Source: Xenophilus sp. L33 (lineage in GTDB: Bacteria > Pseudomonadota > Gammaproteobacteria > Burkholderiales > Burkholderiaceae_C). From it: 46,560 nucleotides of DNA. Every line of letters begins with the position of its first letter. Position 1 is the first letter of the stretch. The position numbers and the translations under genes are program-made. Positions 41,217-46,560 of the stretch are shown one piece after another. The notes beneath the pieces were generated by a model that was not told the origin of the DNA, did not search any database, and worked only from the letters and a program-made list of their open reading frames with translations. The stretch lies in contig NZ_LMUW01000074.1 of the NCBI RefSeq assembly GCF_009765735.1, forward strand, positions 1 through 46,560. Direction: 5' to 3'.

Positions 41217-42170
41217 ATGAAGTTCACCCGCCGCACGCTGCAGAGCGCCGCCGTCCTTTCGCTCGTCGGCGCCATCGCCGGCGCGCCGGCCTTCGCGCAG
41301 GACAAGCCCAAGGTCGCGCTGGTCATGAAGTCGCTGGCCAACGAGTTCTTCCTCACCATGGAAGACGGCGCCAAGGCCCACCAGAAGGAGCACGCCAACG
41401 AATACGTGCTGCTGGCCAACGGCATCAAGGACGAGACCGACACCGCCGCCCAGATCAAGATGGTCGAGCAGATGGCCGCGCAGAAGGTCAATGCGCTGGT
41501 GATCGCGCCGGCCGACTCGAAGGCGCTGGTGCCCACCGTGAAGGCGGCCATCGACAAGGGCATCCTGGTGGTCAACATCGACAACCAGCTCGACGCCGCC
41601 GCGCTCAAGGACAAGGGCATCACCGTGCCCTTCGTCGGCCCCGACAACCGCGCCGGCGCCAAGCTGGTCGGCGACTACCTGGCCAAGAGCCTGAAGGCCG
41701 GCGACAAGGTCGGCATCATCGAAGGCGTCTCCACCACCTTCAATGCGCAGCAGCGCACGCTCGGCTACCAGGACGCGATGAAGGCGGTCGGCGCCGACGT
41801 GGTGAGCGTGCAGTCGGGCCAGTGGGAGATCGACAAGGCCAACACCGTGGCCTCCGGCATGCTGCGCGAGCACCCGGACCTGAAGGCGCTGCTGGCCGGC
41901 AACGACAGCATGGCGCTGGGCGCGGTGGCCGCGGTCAAGGCCGCCGGCAAGACCGGCAAGGTGCTGGTGGTCGGCTACGACAACATCGGCGCGATCAAGC
42001 CGATGCTGGCCGATGGCCGCGTGCTCGCCACGGCCGACCAGTTCGCCGCCAAGCAGGCGGTGTTCGGCATCGAGACCGCGCTCAAGGCGATCGCCGCCAA
42101 GCAGACGCAGGCGCAGATGCCGGCCGAGATCAAGACCGACGTCGTCCTGGTCACGAAGGACTCGAAGTAA
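41217..42170 (+). CDS. rbsB: Ribose-type ABC transporter, substrate-binding protein
   Basis: The protein has 317 residues from ATG 41217. The signal peptide (about 1-27, MKFTRRTLQ through GAPAFAQ) has cleavage after AFA; the twin arginine is followed by a Sec-like core, so either route is possible. The mature part is a periplasmic-binding protein of the ribose/LacI fold: KVALVMKSLANEFF, VNALVIAPADSKALVPTV, IVNID-type VVNIDNQLD, and LLAGNDSMALGAVAA. It captures a pentose or similar sugar and delivers it to RbsAC. It is the first gene of the operon behind the LacI-type operators. Confidence 0.9.
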   Translation: MKFTRRTLQSAAVLSLVGAIAGAPAFAQDKPKVALVMKSLANEFFLTMEDGAKAHQKEHANEYVLLANGIKDETDTAAQIKMVEQMAAQKVNALVIAPADSKALVPTVKAAIDKGILVVNIDNQLDAAALKDKGITVPFVGPDNRAGAKLVGDYLAKSLKAGDKVGIIEGVSTTFNAQQRTLGYQDAMKAVGADVVSVQSGQWEIDKANTVASGMLREHPDLKALLAGNDSMALGAVAAVKAAGKTGKVLVVGYDNIGAIKPMLADGRVLATADQFAAKQAVFGIETALKAIAAKQTQAQMPAEIKTDVVLVTKDSK

Positions 42171-42178
42171 AGGTCCCC

Positions 42179-43759
42179 TTGAGCCCCGAGACCTCGCCCG
42201 CCCAGCCCGCCCTGCTGGCGCTGCACGACATCGGCAAGGACTACGCCGCGCCGGTGCTCGACGGCGTCAGCCTCTCGCTGCAGGCCGGCGAGGTGCTGGC
42301 GCTGACCGGCGAGAACGGGGCCGGCAAGAGCACGCTGTCGAAGATCGTCTGCGGCCTCACCCTGCCCTCGCGCGGCTTCATGCAGCTGGGCGGCGAGGCC
42401 TTCACGCCGGCCTCGCGCCGCGCGGCCGAGGCGCAGGGCGTGCGCATGGTGATGCAGGAACTCGGCCTGGTGCCGACCCTGTCGGTGGCCGAGAACCTGC
42501 TGCTCGACCGCCTGCCGCAGACCGCCGGCTGGCTCAAGCGCGCGCCGCTGCACGAGGCGGCGCGGGCCCAGCTGGCGAAGATCGGCATGGCCCACATCGA
42601 CCCGGCGACGCCGGTGTCGCGGTTGGGCATCGGCCAGCAGCAGATGGTCGAGATCGCGCGCAACCTGCAGGACGACACGCGGGTGCTGATCCTCGACGAG
42701 CCGACCGCGATGCTCACGCCGCGCGAGACCGAACACCTCTTCGAGCAGATCGAGCGGCTGAAGTCGCGCGGCGTCGGCATCGTCTACGTGTCGCACCGGC
42801 TGGAAGAACTGCAGCGCATCGCCGACCGCGTGGCGGTGCTGCGCGACGGCCGGCTGGTCGATGTCCGGCCGATGGCGGGCCTGCGCGAATCCGAACTGGT
42901 CGAGCGCATGGTCGGCCGCGCGGTGCACGAACACGACGGCCGGCCGCGCCGCGCCCGCGGCCCGCTGGCGATGCAGGTGCGCGGCATCGGCCGTGCCCAG
43001 GCGGTGCGCGACGTCGACCTCGACCTGCATGCCGGCGAGATCTTCGGCATCGCCGGCCTGGTCGGCTCGGGCCGGACCGAATTGGTGCGCCTGCTGTTCG
43101 GCGCCGACCGCGCCGACCGCGGCACCATCGCCCTGCACTGGCCGGGCGCCCGCTCGCCCGCCGCCGCCGACGGCCGCTGGCGTTCGCCGATCGAGGCGAT
43201 CCACGCCGGCATCGGCCTGGTCACCGAGGACCGCAAGTCGCAGGGCCTCCTGATGACCCAATCGATCCGGGTCAACGCCACGCTGAGCGACCTCGGCGCG
43301 GTCGCGCGCGGCGGCTGGCTGCGCTTCGCGAAAGAGCACGCGATCGCGCGCCGGCTGGTGCAGACCCTCGGCATCCGCTCGCGCAGCGAGGAACAGGTGG
43401 TCGCCACGCTCAGCGGTGGCAACCAGCAGAAGGTGGTGTTCGCGCGCTGGCTGCACCGCGAATGCAAGGTGCTGCTGCTGGACGAGCCGACCCGCGGCGT
43501 CGACGTCGGCGCGCGCGCCGACCTCTACGCCGAGCTCGACCGCATGACCGACGCCGGCCGCGCGCTCCTGATGGTGTCGAGCGACCTGCGCGAGCTGATG
43601 GCCATGTGCGACCGCATCGGCGTGATGCACGCCGGCCGGCTGGTGGCGGTGTTCGAGCGCGGCGCCTGGGACCAGCAGTCGCTGCTGGCCGCGGCCTTCG
43701 GCGACGCCGGTTCCTCCTCGTCTTCTTCTTCGTCTCCCCAGGACCTCGCCACGGCGTGA
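42179..43759 (+). CDS. rbsA: Ribose-type ABC transporter, duplicated ATPase
   Basis: The protein has 526 residues if translation begins at TTG 42179, which has AAAGG five bases upstream; no ATG fits before the ATPase domain. Domain 1 has Walker A GENGAGKST (residues 44-52), signature LGIGQQQMVEIAR and Walker B VLILDEPTAML. Domain 2 has a degenerate Walker A (GLVGSGRTEL), signature LSGGNQQKVVFARWL and LLLDEPTRGVDVG. This is the double-ATPase arrangement of sugar importers. An unusual C-terminal tail holds eight consecutive serines (about 43710-43735). It lies nine bases after rbsB and four bases before rbsC. Confidence 0.92.
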   Translation: MSPETSPAQPALLALHDIGKDYAAPVLDGVSLSLQAGEVLALTGENGAGKSTLSKIVCGLTLPSRGFMQLGGEAFTPASRRAAEAQGVRMVMQELGLVPTLSVAENLLLDRLPQTAGWLKRAPLHEAARAQLAKIGMAHIDPATPVSRLGIGQQQMVEIARNLQDDTRVLILDEPTAMLTPRETEHLFEQIERLKSRGVGIVYVSHRLEELQRIADRVAVLRDGRLVDVRPMAGLRESELVERMVGRAVHEHDGRPRRARGPLAMQVRGIGRAQAVRDVDLDLHAGEIFGIAGLVGSGRTELVRLLFGADRADRGTIALHWPGARSPAAADGRWRSPIEAIHAGIGLVTEDRKSQGLLMTQSIRVNATLSDLGAVARGGWLRFAKEHAIARRLVQTLGIRSRSEEQVVATLSGGNQQKVVFARWLHRECKVLLLDEPTRGVDVGARADLYAELDRMTDAGRALLMVSSDLRELMAMCDRIGVMHAGRLVAVFERGAWDQQSLLAAAFGDAGSSSSSSSSPQDLATA

Positions 43760-43763
43760 CCCC

Positions 43764-44768
43764 ATGACCACACCCGCCACCCTTCCCTCGAGCGCGACCG
43801 CGCCGACCAGCGCCGCCGCCTCGCTGCGCGGCCAGCTCGGCACCTACATCGGCCTGGCCGTGGTGCTGATCGGCATGGTGGCGCTGTTCAGCAGCCTCTC
43901 CGAATACTTCCTCACGGTCGAGACCTTCGTCACCATCGCCAACGAGATCCCGGCGCTGGCGGTGATGGCGGTGGGCATGACCTTCGTGCTGATCATCGCG
44001 GGCATCGACCTGTCGGTCGGCTCGGTGCTGGCGCTCAGCGCCGCGGTGGCGGCCGCCGCGATCCTGCAGTGGAAGCTGCCGGTGGCGCTGGCGGCGACCC
44101 TCGGCATGGCCAGCGGGCTGCTCTGCGGCGCGGTCACCGGCGCGGTCTCGGTGGCCTGGCGGCTGCCCAGCTTCATCGTCTCGCTCGGCATGCTGGAGGC
44201 GGTGCGCGGCGGCGCCTACCTGGTCACCGATTCGCGCACGCAATACGTCGGCGATGCGATCGCCGGCCTGGCCGCGCCGTGGATCGGCGGCATCTCGGCG
44301 GCCTTCGTGCTGGCGCTGGCGATCGTGATCGTCGGCCAGGTCGTGCTGAGCCGCACCGTCTTCGGCCGCTACGTGGTCGGCATCGGCACCAACGAGGAAG
44401 CGATGCGGCTGGCCGGCATCGACCCGCGGCCGATCCGCATCATCGTCTTCGCGCTGACCGGGCTGATGGCGGGCCTCGCCGGCCTGATGCAGGCGGCGCG
44501 GCTCGAAGCCGCCGACCCGAACGCCGGCGTCGGCATCGAGCTGCAGGTGATCGCCGCGGTGGTCATCGGCGGCACCAGCCTCATGGGCGGCCGCGGCTCG
44601 GTGGTCAACACCTTCTTCGGCGTGCTGATCATCGCGGTGCTGGAGGCCGGCCTGGCCCAGGTCGGCGCCAGCGAGCCGAGCAAGCGGATCATCACCGGCG
44701 CGGTGATCGTCGCCGCGGTGATCATCGACACGCTGCGCCAGCGCCGCGCCGACCGACGCCTGGCCTGA
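43764..44768 (+). CDS. rbsC: Ribose-type ABC transporter, permease
   Basis: The protein has 334 residues from ATG 43764. It is hydrophobic with about eight to ten membrane helices. BPD_transp_2 signatures are AVGMTFVLIIAGIDLSVGSV, GRYVVGIGTNEEAMRLAGID and VVIGGTSLMGGRGSVVNTFFG. It forms the inner-membrane channel with RbsA as motor. An ~25-residue Ser/Thr/Ala-rich cytoplasmic tail precedes the first helix. Confidence 0.93.
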   Translation: MTTPATLPSSATAPTSAAASLRGQLGTYIGLAVVLIGMVALFSSLSEYFLTVETFVTIANEIPALAVMAVGMTFVLIIAGIDLSVGSVLALSAAVAAAAILQWKLPVALAATLGMASGLLCGAVTGAVSVAWRLPSFIVSLGMLEAVRGGAYLVTDSRTQYVGDAIAGLAAPWIGGISAAFVLALAIVIVGQVVLSRTVFGRYVVGIGTNEEAMRLAGIDPRPIRIIVFALTGLMAGLAGLMQAARLEAADPNAGVGIELQVIAAVVIGGTSLMGGRGSVVNTFFGVLIIAVLEAGLAQVGASEPSKRIITGAVIVAAVIIDTLRQRRADRRLA

Positions 44769-44781
44769 GGACCGATCGAGC

Positions 44782-45864
44782 ATGGCCACCATCAAGGACG
44801 TCGCCCTGCGCGCGGGCGTGTCGGTCACCACGGTCTCGCACGTGGTCAACGACACCCGCCACGTCAGCCCCAAGGGCCGCGAGCGGGTCGAGCAGGCGAT
44901 CCGCGAACTGGGCTACGTGCCGAGCGCGGTCGCGCGCAGCCTGAAGAGCAACACCACCTCGACCCTCGGCATGCTGATCCCGAACAGCTCCAACCCCTAC
45001 TTCGCCGAGATCGTGCGGGTGGTGGAAGACCGCTGCTTCGGCGCCGGCTACACGCTGGTGCTGTGCAACACCGACGACGAGCCGCGGCGCCAGAGCGTCT
45101 ACCTGCAGGTGCTGGCCGAGCGCCGCATCGACGGGCTGATCGTGGTCTCCACCGGCGACGACGACTCGCTGGTCACGCAGCTGCACGGCCTGCGCATCCC
45201 GACCGTGCTGGTCGACCGCGAGATCGCCGACCCGGCCTGCGACCTGGTCGAGACCGCGCACATGCAGGGCGGCCTGCTGGCGGTGCGGCACCTGCTGTCG
45301 CTCGGCCACCGGCGCATCGCCTGCATCGGCGGGCCGGCCGGCGTCAACCCGAGCGAGCAGCGCATCGAAGGCTGGCGGCTGGCGCTGGCCGAGGCCGGCG
45401 GCGCGCCCGGTGCCGACGCGCTGCTGTGGCGCGGCGGCTTCACCAGCCAGGGCGGCTACGAGGCGATGCACGCGATCCTGCGCACCGACGATCCGCCCTC
45501 GGCGGTGTTCGTCTGCAACGACCTGATGGCGATCGGCGCGCTGCGCGCGGCGCACGAGAGCGGCGTGCGGGTGCCCGACGAGATCTCGGTGGTCGGCTTC
45601 GACGACATCGAGCTGTCGGCGTACACCAGCCCGCCGCTCACCACCGTGGCGCAACCGAAGGAGCGCATCGGCGCGCTGGCGGTCGACATGCTGCTCGAGC
45701 GAGTCGGCGGCCGCCGGCGCGATGCGCGCAAGGTGGTGCTGCAGCCCGAATTGCGGGTGCGCGCGTCGACCGGACGGCATGCCGGGCCCGCGGCGCGCGA
45801 TGCCCGCTCGAAGGCGGCGGTCGCGTCCGCCGACGGCGAAGCCTCGGGGAGCCGCGCGCCGTGA
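44782..45864 (+). CDS. rbsR: LacI-family transcriptional regulator of the sugar operon
   Basis: The protein has 360 residues from ATG 44782. The N-terminal headpiece is IKDVALRAGVSVTTVSHVVN with the hinge SAVARSLKSN. The sugar-binding core contains LGMLIPNSSNPYFAEIVR and VVGFDDIELSAYTSPPLTTV, close to RbsR/PurR proteins. A basic/Ala-rich C-terminal tail of ~30 residues is extra. It sits between rbsC (13 bases) and rbsK (GTGA overlap) and should bind the two operators before rbsB, giving autoregulation of the whole operon. Confidence 0.92.
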   Translation: MATIKDVALRAGVSVTTVSHVVNDTRHVSPKGRERVEQAIRELGYVPSAVARSLKSNTTSTLGMLIPNSSNPYFAEIVRVVEDRCFGAGYTLVLCNTDDEPRRQSVYLQVLAERRIDGLIVVSTGDDDSLVTQLHGLRIPTVLVDREIADPACDLVETAHMQGGLLAVRHLLSLGHRRIACIGGPAGVNPSEQRIEGWRLALAEAGGAPGADALLWRGGFTSQGGYEAMHAILRTDDPPSAVFVCNDLMAIGALRAAHESGVRVPDEISVVGFDDIELSAYTSPPLTTVAQPKERIGALAVDMLLERVGGRRRDARKVVLQPELRVRASTGRHAGPAARDARSKAAVASADGEASGSRAP

Positions 45865-46560
45865 GTGCCACGCCTTCCCGGACTTCTCCGGGCCAGCCGC
45901 CGCGCATCGTCGTGCTTGGCAGCCTCAACATGGACCTGGTGCTGCGGGTGCCGCATGCACCGGCGGCCGGCGAGACCCTGCTCGGCCATTCGATCGCCAC
46001 CATCCCCGGCGGCAAGGGCGCCAACCAGGCGGTCAGCTGCGCCCGCGAAGGCGCCCACGTGCAGATGGTCGGCTGCGTCGGCGCCGACGCCCACGGCCAG
46101 TCGCTGCGGGCCGCATTGGAGCGCGACGGCATCGACACCGCCGGCCTGCGCGACGTCGCCGACACGCCGACCGGCACCGCGCTGGTGATGGTCGAGGACA
46201 GCGGCCAGAACCGCATCGTCATGATCGCCGGCGCCAACGCGCGGGTCGAGGTCGACGAGCCGACGCTGGCCGCGCAACTGCGCGATGCCGCGTTCCTGGT
46301 GACCCAGTTCGAGACGCCGATGGCCGAGGTCGAGCGCGCCATCGCGGCGGCGGCCGCCGCCGGCTGCAAGGTGCTGCTGAACCCGTCGCCGGTGCAGCCG
46401 ATCGCCGCGCCGCTCTGGCCGCGCATCGACACGCTGGTGGTCAACGAGATCGAGGCCGAGGCACTGAGCGGCCTGCCGGTGCCCGGCCCGCGCGAAGCGG
46501 CGCAGGCCGGCCAGGCGCTGCGCGCCCGCGGCGTGGCGCGCGTGGTGGTCACGCTCGGCG
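45861..46560 (+). CDS. rbsK: Ribokinase (3' end outside window)
   Basis: The GTG start at 45861 overlaps the stop of the LacI-type gene (GTGA). The visible 233 residues include VLGSLNMDLVLRVPHAPAAG, IATIPGGKGANQAVSCAREG, VGCVGADAHG and LLNPSPVQPI, with VVNEIEAEALSG, all characteristic of PfkB-family ribokinases. It phosphorylates the imported ribose to ribose-5-phosphate in the cytosol. The catalytic GAGD motif lies beyond the window end. Confidence 0.93.
   Translation, partial: MSATPSRTSPGQPPRIVVLGSLNMDLVLRVPHAPAAGETLLGHSIATIPGGKGANQAVSCAREGAHVQMVGCVGADAHGQSLRAALERDGIDTAGLRDVADTPTGTALVMVEDSGQNRIVMIAGANARVEVDEPTLAAQLRDAAFLVTQFETPMAEVERAIAAAAAAGCKVLLNPSPVQPIAAPLWPRIDTLVVNEIEAEALSGLPVPGPREAAQAGQALRARGVARVVVTLG

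Noticed and set aside
1..46560. CRISPR arrays, insertion sequences, rRNA genes, replication origin
   Set aside because: I saw no regularly spaced repeats, transposase genes, rRNA sequence or clusters of DnaA boxes.

Overview
The window is about 46.6 kb of very GC-rich DNA (strong G/C preference at third codon positions, many GTG and a few TTG starts). Gene content and order (algH-ruvX-pyrB-pyrC'-plsC, rubredoxin-pilGHIJ-chpA, dusB-fis-purH-hemL, a TamB end followed by tRNA-Arg) suggest a betaproteobacterium of the Burkholderiales, most likely Comamonadaceae-like. This assignment is inference from recalled synteny; no search was run. It is chromosomal and mostly housekeeping. I see no insertion sequence, phage, CRISPR array or replication origin.

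Layout. 1-2.5 kb: the 3' end of tamB, then tRNA-Arg(CCU) with its own terminator. 2.5-4.8 kb: a patchy stretch with a possible gene remnant, a small membrane protein, a phospholipase D-like lipoprotein, the first third of an MFS transporter whose remainder is missing, and an intact HxlR regulator. 4.8-10 kb: a serine beta-lactamase-like hydrolase, an MCE-domain protein coupled to a TPR-like lipoprotein, a DUF2493 protein behind a nine-codon leader frame, a small secreted protein, and a fused NMN adenylyltransferase/Nudix enzyme. 10-14 kb (minus strand): algH-ruvX-pyrB-pyrC'-plsC. In this operon both pyrimidine genes lack catalytic residues. 14-17 kb: DNA photolyase and a 14-TM drug-efflux protein. 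17-27.5 kb (minus strand): the type IV pilus chemosensory operon pilG-pilH-pilI-pilJ-chpA, with a rubredoxin gene upstream. 27.5-33.4 kb: thiD, then dusB-fis-purH-hemL on the minus strand, then a YqaA-like membrane protein. 33.4-38.1 kb: a GST divergent from a three-gene periplasmic molybdenum aldehyde oxidoreductase operon of PaoABC type. 38.1-39.9 kb: an ICL/PEP-mutase-like enzyme divergent from a MarR regulator, followed by a cis-CaaD-like tautomerase with the whole known catalytic set. 39.9-41 kb: ychF. 41-46.6 kb: a ribose-type ABC operon rbsB-rbsA-rbsC-lacI-rbsK, cut by the window end, with two abutting LacI-type operators over its promoter.

How the genes work together. The Pil-Chp proteins form one signalling chain: PilJ receptor, PilI adaptor, ChpA kinase, PilG and PilH regulators, controlling pilus motors. 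The ribose operon imports sugar, phosphorylates it and carries its own repressor. The PaoABC-like subunits form one Fe-S/FAD/Mo enzyme. The most unusual observations are the intact but apparently dead aspartate transcarbamoylase next to a dead dihydroorotase homologue with no pyrR; the cis-CaaD-like enzyme with all six catalytic residues next to a MarR gene whose promoter predicts a leaderless mRNA; and a truncated MFS gene that still carries a 16-bp element shared with the neighbouring HxlR promoter. I do not see a clearly new multi-gene system.
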